A stretch of DNA of 64,000 bases. Origin: an uncultured Roseburia sp. (GTDB lineage: Bacteria; Bacillota; Clostridia; Lachnospirales; Lachnospiraceae). Below are positions 27,746 to 36,384 of this stretch, piece by piece. Every line of letters starts with the position of its first letter. Positions within the stretch are counted from its first letter, which is position 1. The notes under the pieces are model-generated. The model had not been told where the DNA came from, searched no databases, and worked only from the letters and a program-made list of their open reading frames with translations. A program made the position numbers and the translations under genes. The stretch lies in the NCBI GenBank assembly GCA_947573605.1, contig CANPGM010000007.1:1-64000 (forward strand), in the 5' to 3' direction.

Positions 27746-29398
27746 ATGAATTTTGAAGCAAAAAAGGTATGGGTGACCGGGCATAAGAATCCCGACACGG
27801 ATTCTGTCTGCGCCGCCATTTCTTATGCGTATTTAAAGAATCAGACGGACGAAAGGGAGTATGTGCCAAAGCGGGCGGGTGCGGTCAGCGCCGAAACAAA
27901 ATATGCGCTTGATTATTTTCATGCAAAAGAGCCGGAATTAATTACGGACGCAGGAGCGCAGATTAAGGATATTTCCATTCGTAAAACAACGGGTGTAAAT
28001 TCGCAGATTTCACTGAAACGGGCATGGGAGATGATGAAAAAACTGGATGTGGTTACGCTCCCGGTTACAAACCGGCTCGGAAAGTTAGAAGGCGTCATTG
28101 TAACAAAGGATATCGCCACTTCTTACATGGATGTATATGACAGTCGTGCGCTGTCCAAAGCGAGAACCCAGTATAAAAATATTGCGGAAACATTAGACGG
28201 TAAAGTGGTGTGCGGCAATGAACATGCGTATTTTGTACGGGGAAGAGTGATTATCGGTTCCTCAAATTCGGAATATATGGGCGAGTTCGTAGAATCGGAT
28301 GATCTGGTGATTCTGGGCTCGAAAAAAGAAGCGCAGGTAAAAGCGATGGAGGCAAACGCGAGCTGTATTATTATCGGCTGCGGGTTTGAGCCGGAGAAAG
28401 ACGTTATTTTAATGGCGGAGAAAAAGGACTGTGTCATTATTACGACGCCGTTTGATACGTTTTCCATCGCACGGTTAATCAATCAGAGTATGCCGATCAA
28501 AGAATTTATGACAAGAGAGATGGTTGCCTTTGATCTGGACGATTATATAAATGACGTGCGCGATATGATGTCGAAAATAAGACACCGCGATTTTCCGGTT
28601 TTAAACGAGAACGGTGATTATGTGGGTATGATTTCAAGGCGTAATCTGATGAGTATGCAGAAAAAACAGATTATTCTGGTGGATCACAATGAAAAATCTC
28701 AGGCGGTGGACAATATCGGCGAAGCGGAGATACTCGAAATCATTGACCATCACCGCATCGGCAGCCTTGAGACGATCTCACCGGTGTATTTCAGAAATCA
28801 GCCGCTGGGATGTACGTCGACCATTATTTATCAGATGTTTTTAGAAAAAAACGTGGAGATTCCAAAACAGATTGCAGGACTGTTAATGGCGGCGATTCTG
28901 TCCGATACGCTGATGTTCCGTTCGCCGACCTGTACGCAGCCGGATATTATGGCGGCGGAGGCGCTTGCAAAAATCGCGGGTGTGGAAATCGAAGCGTTTG
29001 CAAAAAATATGTTTCAGGCGGGCAGTGACTTTAAACATAAAAAGACGGAAGAAATCTTTTACCAGGATTTTAAAATATTTCATACGAACGACTGCGATTT
29101 CGGAGTTTCTCAGGTCAGCGCGATGAGCAGAGAAGAACTGGACAAAGTCGGAAAGCAGTTAAAGCCGTTTATGCGGCAGGTGCTCGGCGAAAAGAAACTG
29201 GATATGGTTTATGTGATGCTGACCGACATTTTGGAGGAAACCTCCCGCGTTATTTCGGAAGGAACGGATGCGGCAAAGATTTTAGCCCGGGCCTTTGAAG
29301 GAAAAGAAGAGGACGACGGCGTTCTTTTAGAGGGAGTCGTTTCGCGTAAGAAGCAGATGATTCCAACGCTGATGAATGCGCTGACAGAGATACGGTAG
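27746..29398 (+). CDS. ppaC: manganese-dependent inorganic pyrophosphatase with CBS/DRTGG regulatory domains (family II)
   Basis: A 550-residue DHH-family pyrophosphatase hydrolysing PPi to phosphate. The N-terminal motif VWVTGHKNPDTDSVCAA gives metal ligands; the DHH motif is in IEIIDHHRIG-type context (near residue 333) and the DHHA2 domain follows. Between them lie two CBS motifs (ending in VIVTKDIATSYMDV and FPVLNENGDYVGMISRRNL) flanking a DRTGG-like domain, the arrangement of nucleotide-regulated CBS-PPases. ATG 27746 puts the protein start right at the conserved motif but lacks a close ribosome site. A TTG at 27716, inside the loop of a perfect hairpin and four bases after AGGAGG, would add ten residues. 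Confidence 0.9.
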   Translation: MNFEAKKVWVTGHKNPDTDSVCAAISYAYLKNQTDEREYVPKRAGAVSAETKYALDYFHAKEPELITDAGAQIKDISIRKTTGVNSQISLKRAWEMMKKLDVVTLPVTNRLGKLEGVIVTKDIATSYMDVYDSRALSKARTQYKNIAETLDGKVVCGNEHAYFVRGRVIIGSSNSEYMGEFVESDDLVILGSKKEAQVKAMEANASCIIIGCGFEPEKDVILMAEKKDCVIITTPFDTFSIARLINQSMPIKEFMTREMVAFDLDDYINDVRDMMSKIRHRDFPVLNENGDYVGMISRRNLMSMQKKQIILVDHNEKSQAVDNIGEAEILEIIDHHRIGSLETISPVYFRNQPLGCTSTIIYQMFLEKNVEIPKQIAGLLMAAILSDTLMFRSPTCTQPDIMAAEALAKIAGVEIEAFAKNMFQAGSDFKHKKTEEIFYQDFKIFHTNDCDFGVSQVSAMSREELDKVGKQLKPFMRQVLGEKKLDMVYVMLTDILEETSRVISEGTDAAKILARAFEGKEEDDGVLLEGVVSRKKQMIPTLMNALTEIR

Positions 29399-29419
29399 GG
29401 CGGATGTAAAGGATGAAAA

Positions 29420-30271
29420 TCAGATGTTTTTTGTCGTTGTCCGCAGACTTTTCGGCGCTTCATGAAAGTGTTTTTTATAGGCTCTTGAAAAGGTCGAATA
29501 ATTTTTATAGCCGCATGCATAGCAGACTTCCGTGATCGGTTTTCCTGTAAGAATCAGTTCTTTCGCCAGAAGAAGGCGCTTTGCGGAAATATAGTTTCCG
29601 ATGGTATAACCGGTTTCTTCTTTGAAAGAGTGCATCAGATAGTAGCGGCTTAAGAAAAAGCGTTCCGCCAGATGATCGATGTCTAATTCTTCCGTCAGAT
29701 GGCCGTTTATGTATTCGAGAATCGAAAGAATCGTTTCATTTGAAGCAGTGTTGCTGATATAGGAGACGTCGTCGTAAAGCGCGGCGCGGTTTAATTCAAT
29801 CATAAATGTTAAAAACAGTGATTCGCGGTATAATTCCGCCGCATATCCCCTGTCTGCAATGGAATTTTCCAGAGCGCGGGCGGCGGTATGCAGTCTGCTG
29901 CCTTCAAAGGAGCGGAGGCGGAGTACATGCGACTGTTCTTTATGCGCTCTGGCAAAACAAAGGCCGAGGTCATACGCTTCGTTTAAATAAGCGTTTAAAA
30001 AGTCAGGCGCGACGTAAAGGATAATCCGTTCATAGGGACTGCAGCTGTTGATTACCGGTTTGTGTACTTCCCCGGAATGAACCAGTACAATATCATTCGG
30101 CAGCAGTTCGTAAGCACGGCCTTCAATGTGGTAGGTCACATCTCCGCTTAAAAGAAGCAAAATCTTATAAAAATCATGATAATGGCAGGAAAATCGATTC
30201 CGCTCCGTATCTGTCAAATGAAACATCTTAAAATTACTGTGAAGGTAGCCCGCTTTACGGTAAGGATTCAT
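29420..30271 (-). CDS. AraC family transcriptional regulator
   Basis: A 283-residue regulator. The N-terminal part is a cupin-like ligand-binding domain (FSCHYHDFYKILLLLSGDVTYHIEG). The C-terminal ~100 residues hold two helix-turn-helix motifs, with LAERFFLSRYYLMHSFKEE and the signature ITEVCYACGYKNYSTFSRAYKK. It is divergent from dapF; the shared upstream region is about 190 bases. No sugar-utilisation genes are adjacent, so its target is not clear; the dap/mur operon is an unlikely target from known biology of the family. Confidence 0.88.
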   Translation of the reverse strand: MNPYRKAGYLHSNFKMFHLTDTERNRFSCHYHDFYKILLLLSGDVTYHIEGRAYELLPNDIVLVHSGEVHKPVINSCSPYERIILYVAPDFLNAYLNEAYDLGLCFARAHKEQSHVLRLRSFEGSRLHTAARALENSIADRGYAAELYRESLFLTFMIELNRAALYDDVSYISNTASNETILSILEYINGHLTEELDIDHLAERFFLSRYYLMHSFKEETGYTIGNYISAKRLLLAKELILTGKPITEVCYACGYKNYSTFSRAYKKHFHEAPKSLRTTTKNI

Positions 30272-30463
30272 ATCTTTCTCACTTCTGGCGTCGTATTCGG
30301 CCGGTGTATTTTTCGCATTCTTATTTTATTCCATAAAAGCACCATATGCAATGTTTTTGACACATATTTCATATTTTCTTTAAAAAGTGTTCTATATAAT
30401 AATAGGAAAGATACGTATAACGATGCCAATATCCACAAATGCAGAAGAAAGGCGATGATTGTT

Positions 30464-31297
30464 ATGAAATTCACAAAGATGCACGGATGCGGAAACGATT
30501 ATGTATATGTAAATTGTTTTGAGGAGAACGTAAAAGAACCCGGCGAGACGGCCCGTCGAATCAGTGACAGACGATTCGGAATCGGCTCGGACGGATTGAT
30601 TTTAATCTGCCCGTCCGAAAAGGCGGATGTCCGGATGCGTATGTATAATGCGGACGGTTCGGAAGGAGAAATGTGCGGAAACGGAATCCGCTGTGTTGCA
30701 AAATATGTGTATGACCGCGGCTTATCCGGCAAAACGGAGCTCTCTGTTGAAACGGGCGCGGGAATCAAACGCCTGAAGCTTTTTACAGAAGAGGGAAAAG
30801 TTACGCAGGTCAGAGTGGATATGGGAGAACCGATTTTAGACCCGGAACAGATTCCCGTTCTTTCTTCAAAAGAGCGTGTGATTGACGAACCGATTATGGT
30901 AAACGGGAAGGAATGGCGTATGACCTGCGTTTCGATGGGGAATCCGCATGCGGTAGTTTTTGTACCGGATACGGAAAGTCTTGAAATTGAAAAGTACGGC
31001 CCTTATTTTGAATGCCACGAACGGTTTCCGAAGCGCATCAATACGGAATTTGTGCAGGTGACGGACAGGGATGAAATAAATATGAGAGTATGGGAACGCG
31101 GTTCGGCTGAGACATGGGCATGCGGTACCGGAACCTGCGCCAGTGTAATGGCCTGCATCTTAAACGACAAAACAGACGATACGGTGCTTGTACATCTGCG
31201 CGGCGGAGATCTGAAGATTGAATATGACAGAGATACAAATCATTTATTTATGACGGGACCGGCGGAGACGGTTTTTGAAGGAGAGTGGCCGGATTAG
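30464..31297 (+). CDS. dapF: diaminopimelate epimerase
   Basis: A 277-residue cofactor-independent racemase that converts LL- to meso-diaminopimelate in the lysine and peptidoglycan pathway. The two catalytic cysteines are Cys71 (EMCGNGIRC) and Cys220 (WACGTGTCAS). The start MKFTKMHGCGNDYV is canonical for the family; an ATG at 30455 would add three residues. A longer in-frame reading begins inside the divergent regulator and is not used. First gene of dapF-murE-dapA. A TATAAT box is visible at 30395-30400. Confidence 0.95.
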   Translation: MKFTKMHGCGNDYVYVNCFEENVKEPGETARRISDRRFGIGSDGLILICPSEKADVRMRMYNADGSEGEMCGNGIRCVAKYVYDRGLSGKTELSVETGAGIKRLKLFTEEGKVTQVRVDMGEPILDPEQIPVLSSKERVIDEPIMVNGKEWRMTCVSMGNPHAVVFVPDTESLEIEKYGPYFECHERFPKRINTEFVQVTDRDEINMRVWERGSAETWACGTGTCASVMACILNDKTDDTVLVHLRGGDLKIEYDRDTNHLFMTGPAETVFEGEWPD

Positions 31298-31365
31298 ACT
31301 TGCCGGAATGAGACCGCATATTGTGAGACAGACGGGAAAGTGAATGAAAGGAATGAGGAGATCGG

Positions 31366-32829
31366 ATGAAGCTTTTTCAGTTACTTGAGAAAATAAATTA
31401 CGAGGTGGTACAGGGAAGTACGGAAACAGAGATTTCTACGCTTGTATACGATTCCAGAAAGGTGACGGCAGGCTCTGTTTTTGTCTGTATTTCGGGAGCG
31501 GTTATGGACGCGCATAAATTTATTCCCGATGTCATTGCAAAGGGCGCGGCGGCAGTGATTGTGGAAAAAGAGGGAGTAGAGGCAGCGGGTGTGACCGTGA
31601 TTCGGGTAGAAGATACCAGGTATGCGCTTGCTTGTATGTCGGCGGCATATTTTCATTATCCTGCAAAACGTCTTAAAACGATCGGGATTACGGGAACAAA
31701 AGGAAAAACGACGACGACTTATATGATAAAGTCTATTTTAGAGGCAGCAGGAATCAGGACGGGCCTGATCGGGACAATCGAGGTCATGATCGGGGAGAAA
31801 TACATTCCGGCAAAAAATACGACGCCGGAGTCTTACGAACTGCAGGAATATTTTTATGAAATGGCAGAGGCAGGAATAGAAGCCGTTGTGATGGAAGTCT
31901 CTTCGCAGGGCCTGATGCTTCACCGTGTTTCCGGATTTCAGTTTGATTACGGCGTTTTTACGAACCTGGAGCCGGATCATATCGGAGAAAACGAGCATAA
32001 GGATTTTGCGGACTATATGCATTGTAAAAGTCTGCTGTTTCGTCAGTGCAGGCTTGGGATTTTAAACGCGGACAGCGAGCATCTGGCAGGTATTTTAGAA
32101 GGACATACATGCGGGGTAGAGACGTTTGGCTTCGATTCGTCCGCGAATCTGCGTGCAGAGGACATGAAACTGATTCATAAACCGGGATTTATCGGCGTAT
32201 CGTATCATGTGGGAGGAGAAATGGATTTTGATGTGACGCTGAATGTTCCGGGCCGGTTTTCGGTCTACAATTCTCTGACTGCAATTGCAATCTGCCGTCA
32301 TTTTAAGGTGCGGGAGGCGCTGATTCAGGAAGCGCTGGGTCATGTGGTAGTAAAGGGACGAATTGAGCTGGTACCGGTGTCTCCCAAATTTACGATGATG
32401 ATTGATTATGCCCACAACGCGATGGCGCTGGAAAGTCTGCTTACGACATTGAGAGAATACGAGCCGAACCGTCTGGTCTGTCTGTTCGGATGCGGAGGAA
32501 ACCGCGCAAAATCAAGGCGCTATGAGATGGGGGAGGTATCTTCGAGACTGGCGGACCTGACCGTAGTTACATCGGATAATCCAAGATTTGAAGAACCGCT
32601 TGCTATTATGGAAGATATTATAGAAGGTGTGAGAAAGGCGGACGGCGCATATGTAGCGATTCCGGATCGGAAGGAAGCAATTGCATATTGTATCCGGAAT
32701 GCCAAAGAGGGAGACGTAATTATCCTTGCCGGAAAAGGTCATGAGGATTATCAGGAGATAAACGGGGAGAAGCATCCGATGGATGAGCGGAAATTAATTG
32801 CCGACATTATCGCGCATTCTTCCATATAA
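31366..32829 (+). CDS. murE: UDP-N-acetylmuramoyl-L-alanyl-D-glutamate:meso-diaminopimelate ligase
   Basis: A 487-residue Mur ligase adding the third stem-peptide residue to peptidoglycan precursors. It has the N-terminal MurE uridine-binding domain, the ATP-binding GTKGKTTTTYMIK motif (about residue 108), the central domain, and a C-terminal domain containing DNPR at 404-407. DNPR is the specificity motif of meso-DAP-adding enzymes, so the wall is of the DAP type. This agrees with its position between dapF and dapA. Start ATG 31366 follows GAGGAG. Confidence 0.95.
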   Translation: MKLFQLLEKINYEVVQGSTETEISTLVYDSRKVTAGSVFVCISGAVMDAHKFIPDVIAKGAAAVIVEKEGVEAAGVTVIRVEDTRYALACMSAAYFHYPAKRLKTIGITGTKGKTTTTYMIKSILEAAGIRTGLIGTIEVMIGEKYIPAKNTTPESYELQEYFYEMAEAGIEAVVMEVSSQGLMLHRVSGFQFDYGVFTNLEPDHIGENEHKDFADYMHCKSLLFRQCRLGILNADSEHLAGILEGHTCGVETFGFDSSANLRAEDMKLIHKPGFIGVSYHVGGEMDFDVTLNVPGRFSVYNSLTAIAICRHFKVREALIQEALGHVVVKGRIELVPVSPKFTMMIDYAHNAMALESLLTTLREYEPNRLVCLFGCGGNRAKSRRYEMGEVSSRLADLTVVTSDNPRFEEPLAIMEDIIEGVRKADGAYVAIPDRKEAIAYCIRNAKEGDVIILAGKGHEDYQEINGEKHPMDERKLIADIIAHSSI

Positions 32830-32885
32830 AAGATTGACGTTCACAAAAGAAGCACAGGAGCTTGGGCAGAAATGGGGGAGAGGAT

Positions 32886-33770
32886 ATGTCTGTTTTTAAG
32901 GGTGCGGGAGTTGCGCTGGTAACTCCTTTTCATGAGGATGAAAGCGTCAATTATGAAGCTTTGGAAAAATTGATCGAACTGCAGATTGCAGACGGCGCGG
33001 ATGCGCTGATTGTATGCGGTACGACGGGAGAACCGTCTACAATGACGGAAGAAGAACGGCTTTCGGTCATTGATTTTGCGGTAAAAAAGGGAGCCGGCCG
33101 GATTCCTTTGATTGCAGGGACCGGAGGCAATTGTACTGCGAAAGCCGCAGAGTTTTCGAAAAAGGCGCAAGACCTGGGTGCGGACGGACTTTTGGTAGTG
33201 ACGCCTTATTATAACAAAGCGACGCAGGAAGGATTGTTCAGACATTATAAAACAATTGCTTCGGGAGTACGGCTTCCGATTATCATGTATAACGTGCCGT
33301 CGCGGACCGGGGTCAATCTTTTGCCGGAAACGGCAGTCCGGCTTGCAAAAGAGATGCCCAATATTGTCGGCGTGAAAGAAGCGTCCGGCAATATTTCACA
33401 GATTGCCGAACTTGCGATGCTTGGAAAAGGAGTTCTGGATCTTTATTCCGGCAATGACAATCAGGTTCTTCCGATTCTTTCACTCGGCGGAATCGGCGTG
33501 ATTTCGGTATTTGCAAATCTTTCGCCGCGTATTATGCATGATATAGTGTCGGAATATCTGGAGGGCGACAGAGAGAGGGCGCTTCGTCTGCAGCTTTCGT
33601 ATCTGCCGCTGATGCAGGCGCTGTTTTGCGAGGTAAACCCGATTCCGGTAAAGGCGGCGTTAAATCTTATGGGAAGAAATGCGGGACCGGTAAGACTTCC
33701 TCTGACGGAGCTTTCCGGGAAAAACAAAGAGCTGCTGGAGCAGGAAATGAGGCGGTGCGGGCTGCTGTAA
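32886..33770 (+). CDS. dapA: 4-hydroxy-tetrahydrodipicolinate synthase
   Basis: A 294-residue TIM-barrel aldolase condensing pyruvate with aspartate semialdehyde, the committed step to diaminopimelate and lysine. The Schiff-base lysine is Lys164 in VGVKEASG, and the catalytic tyrosine lies in IMYNVPSRTG; the N-terminal GTTGEPSTM loop is intact. ATG 32886 follows GGGGGAGAGG; an earlier in-frame ATG at 32862 lacks a ribosome site. Last gene of the operon, followed by a terminator. Some pyruvate-aldolase paralogues look similar, but the dapF/murE context decides. Confidence 0.93.
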   Translation: MSVFKGAGVALVTPFHEDESVNYEALEKLIELQIADGADALIVCGTTGEPSTMTEEERLSVIDFAVKKGAGRIPLIAGTGGNCTAKAAEFSKKAQDLGADGLLVVTPYYNKATQEGLFRHYKTIASGVRLPIIMYNVPSRTGVNLLPETAVRLAKEMPNIVGVKEASGNISQIAELAMLGKGVLDLYSGNDNQVLPILSLGGIGVISVFANLSPRIMHDIVSEYLEGDRERALRLQLSYLPLMQALFCEVNPIPVKAALNLMGRNAGPVRLPLTELSGKNKELLEQEMRRCGLL

Positions 33771-33808
33771 CAAATCGTATGCGAACAATGGAATAACCGG
33801 TATACGGG

Positions 33809-33846
33809 CCGGGCAGAGAGCAGGGTTCTCTGTCCGGTTTTTATTT
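33809..33846 (+). terminator. intrinsic terminator of dapF-murE-dapA
   Basis: CCGGGCAGAGA pairs with TCTCTGTCCGG with one G-U pair, followed by TTTTTATTTT. Confidence 0.9.
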
Positions 33847-33906
33847 TGGCCGGTAAGGCAGCAGAAACATTGTCGACAGGTGTAAAGAAATGGCTTTATG
33901 AAAATC

Positions 33907-33936
33907 TTGACGCGCTGCCCGAAACGCGCGTATAAT
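33907..33936 (+). promoter_or_regulatory. promoter of the FadR-type regulator gene
   Basis: TTGACG (33907-33912), 18-base spacer, perfect TATAAT (33931-33936). CGCGC and GCGCG arms lie inside the spacer. Confidence 0.65.
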
Positions 33937-33975
33937 AAATGAGGACAAAACTGTGGTTTTACACGGAGTAATACA

Positions 33976-34710
33976 ATGTATCAGATAGAAAAGATGAGTA
34001 AAAAGCTGCTTGCTCCCCAGGTGGAAGAGGAGCTGATGAATTATATTTTACATGAACCGATTAAAATCGGAGAAAAGATTCCGAACGAATACGAACTGGC
34101 GGAGCGGTTCGGGGTCGGCAGAAGTACGATTCGCGAGACCGTGAAAAGCCTTGTAACAAAGGGGATTCTTGAGGTACGGAGAGGCTCAGGTACCTATGTC
34201 GTCAGTACCAGCAGTACGGATGAGGATCCGTTGGGGCTGGCGAAATTTACGGATAAATACAAGCTCGCGTTGGAGCTGTTTGAGGTACGGCTGATGTTAG
34301 AACCCGAAATCGCCGCGCTTGCCTGTGAATATGCGACGCAGGAGGAAAAGGAGGAATTAAAGCGTCTGTGCGACGAGACGGAACAGTTATATACTTCCGG
34401 GAAAAACCATACCGCAAAAGATATTGCGTTCCATACCTGTATCGCACATTGCAGCAGAAATCGTGTAGTGGAACTGCTTCTGCCGATTATCCATACGGCG
34501 ATTGCTACGTTTGTCAATCTGACAAACCGCTGTCTGATGGACGAAACGATTGAAACGCATCGGGCGATTACCGAGGCTATCATAAAAAAAGATGCGGTTG
34601 GGGCCAAATGCGCGATGATTATGCATTTGACTTACAACCGCCAGATGCTTCTCAAGCGAAAGGAGGAATTAATGAACACAAAAGAGAAGGATAAAAGGTA
34701 TGATGAATAA
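33976..34710 (+). CDS. GntR family (FadR subfamily) transcriptional regulator
   Basis: A 244-residue regulator. The N-terminal winged helix-turn-helix (about residues 15-75) contains IPNEYELAERFGVGRSTIRETVKSL. The C-terminal FCD domain is all-helical, with an aspartate/glutamate- and histidine-rich metal/ligand site (FEVRLMLEPEIAALA, AFHTCIAHCS and ETHRAITEAI). FCD members usually respond to carboxylates or sugar acids. It lies just upstream of a gluconate-type permease and a sugar-acid-type dehydratase, whose promoter is bracketed by two palindromes, so it probably controls them. Confidence 0.9.
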   Translation: MYQIEKMSKKLLAPQVEEELMNYILHEPIKIGEKIPNEYELAERFGVGRSTIRETVKSLVTKGILEVRRGSGTYVVSTSSTDEDPLGLAKFTDKYKLALELFEVRLMLEPEIAALACEYATQEEKEELKRLCDETEQLYTSGKNHTAKDIAFHTCIAHCSRNRVVELLLPIIHTAIATFVNLTNRCLMDETIETHRAITEAIIKKDAVGAKCAMIMHLTYNRQMLLKRKEELMNTKEKDKRYDE

Positions 34711-34755
34711 AGAACCGTTTTGCAGATGCGAGAATAACGTATTGTAATAATGCAC

Positions 34756-34797
34756 AAAAGATGGTGAGTATCCAAAGGGATATTCATCTTTTTTTGT
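34756..34797 (+). terminator. intrinsic terminator of the FadR-type regulator gene
   Basis: AAAAGATG..AGTATCC pairs with GGGATA..CATCTTTT, followed by T. It separates the regulator from the permease operon. Confidence 0.8.
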
Positions 34798-34822
34798 ATG
34801 AATTGGAGAAAAAAGAGAAGAT

Positions 34823-34893
34823 ACATCAGATGTATTGACAAGAATACTGCTTGATTATAGAATAAATTCAACATAACATATGACGTCAGATGT
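34823..34893 (+). promoter_or_regulatory. promoter with two operator-like palindromes upstream of the gluconate operon
   Basis: TTGACA (34835-34840), 17-base spacer, TAGAAT (34858-34863). ACATCAGATGT (34823-34833) is a perfect palindrome touching the -35; ACGTCAGATGT (34883-34893) is a near-identical site downstream of the start point. Their centres are exactly 60 bp apart. Confidence 0.7.
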
Positions 34894-34993
34894 TTGTGGA
34901 GCATTTGTAAGAATATAACGTCCCGGAATACAATTTCTTTGTTTCGGGAACGTTATTCAGTAAACAAGGGGAAAGCAGAAGGAGGAAATGATT

Positions 34994-36349
34994 ATGGGTG
35001 ATGTGGCGGCTCTTGATTCTACGAGACTCATTATTGCGGCGGTGATTGGTTTGGCTCTGCTGCTGGTATTAATTATTAAGTTTAAGATTCACGCCATGCT
35101 TTCGATTTTGATCGGTGCAGTTGTAATCGGCATGGGCGCCGGAATGCCGTTTTCCGAAATTGTAACGGCGGTAAACGACGGTATCGGGAATACGCTGCAG
35201 GGAATCGCGCTTCTGGTCGGTCTCGGTTCCATGTTTGGGGCAATACTGGAGGTTTCGGGAGGCGCTCAGACTTTGGCGGTTACGATGGTAAAACGGTTCG
35301 GAGACAGAAAAGCCGCATGGGCGCTCGGTATTACGGGTCTTGTTATTGCAATGCCCGTTTTCTTTGACGCAGGTCTGATTATTCTGATTCCGCTTGCGTT
35401 TTCTCTTGCAAAGAGAACGAAAAGGTCTTCTCTGTTTTATGCGATTCCGCTTCTGGCGGGACTTGCGGTTGGTCATGCGTTTATTCCGCCTACACCCGGT
35501 CCGGTGCTTGTAGCGACAATGCTGAACGTAGATCTCGGATGGGTGATACTGGTGGGCATATTCTGCGGAATTTTTGCCATGATTGTGGCGGGACCCGTAT
35601 GGGGAGCCTTCTGCGGAAAGAAATACAACGTTCCGGTTCCGGAACATGTGGCAAATCAGGAGGATTTTGACGAATCAAAGCTTCCGGGGTTTGGGACGGT
35701 TGTAGGAATTATTTTAATTCCGCTGATTCTGATTGTATTAAAATCTCTGGCGGGCGTCATTCCGGCGTTTGCGAAGGCGGAACCGGTTTTAAACTTTTTG
35801 GGTCAGCCGTTTATGGCGCTTTTGATTGCAACGATTGCAGCGATGTTTCTATTGGGAATCCGGCACGGATATAAACTGCCGGAACTTGAAAAAATAATGA
35901 CTAAATCACTGGAACCGACAGGTCTGATTCTTCTGGTAACGGCCTGCGGCGGCGTGCTCCGCTATATGCTTCAGTATTCCGGACTCGGAGACGTAATCGG
36001 AAACGCGGTGGCGTCGGCAAATCTTCCGCTGGTTCTTGTAGCGTTCCTTGTAGCCGCGTTAGTCAGAATCTGTGTGGGCTCTTCTACTGTGGCAATGACG
36101 ATGGCTGCGGGCATTATTGCGGCAATGCCGGGCATTTCGGAGCTTTCTCCCATGTATCTGGCATGTGTGACGGCAGCGGTAGCAGGCGGTTCGACCGTAT
36201 GTTCGCATTTTAACGATTCCGGTTTCTGGCTGGTAAAATCTCTGGTTGGTCTGGACGAAAAGACGACGTTAAAAACGTGGACCATTATGGAGACACTGGT
36301 CGGAGGCGTAGGATTTATCGTAGCGTTTGTGATTTCTTTCTTTGTATAA
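34994..36349 (+). CDS. gluconate:H+ symporter family permease (GntP)
   Basis: A 451-residue membrane protein with about 12 hydrophobic spans. Family features seen: the GMPFSEIVTAVNDGIGNTLQ region, the ALGITGLVIAMPVFFDAGL motif and the HAFIPPTPGP loop, all typical of GntP permeases. Such permeases import gluconate or related sugar acids by proton symport. ATG 34994 is eight bases after GGAGG; ATG 34988 is too close to it. It is followed after 35 bases by the dehydratase gene in one operon. Confidence 0.93.
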   Translation: MGDVAALDSTRLIIAAVIGLALLLVLIIKFKIHAMLSILIGAVVIGMGAGMPFSEIVTAVNDGIGNTLQGIALLVGLGSMFGAILEVSGGAQTLAVTMVKRFGDRKAAWALGITGLVIAMPVFFDAGLIILIPLAFSLAKRTKRSSLFYAIPLLAGLAVGHAFIPPTPGPVLVATMLNVDLGWVILVGIFCGIFAMIVAGPVWGAFCGKKYNVPVPEHVANQEDFDESKLPGFGTVVGIILIPLILIVLKSLAGVIPAFAKAEPVLNFLGQPFMALLIATIAAMFLLGIRHGYKLPELEKIMTKSLEPTGLILLVTACGGVLRYMLQYSGLGDVIGNAVASANLPLVLVAFLVAALVRICVGSSTVAMTMAAGIIAAMPGISELSPMYLACVTAAVAGGSTVCSHFNDSGFWLVKSLVGLDEKTTLKTWTIMETLVGGVGFIVAFVISFFV

Positions 36350-36384
36350 AAGAAAGTACGGCAGAATAGACAGGAGGAATATTT

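Noticed and set aside
30176-30463. Longer N-terminal extension of dapF
   Set aside because: The in-frame extension overlaps the divergent AraC gene and is not part of the family; the canonical start MKFTKMHG lies at 30464.
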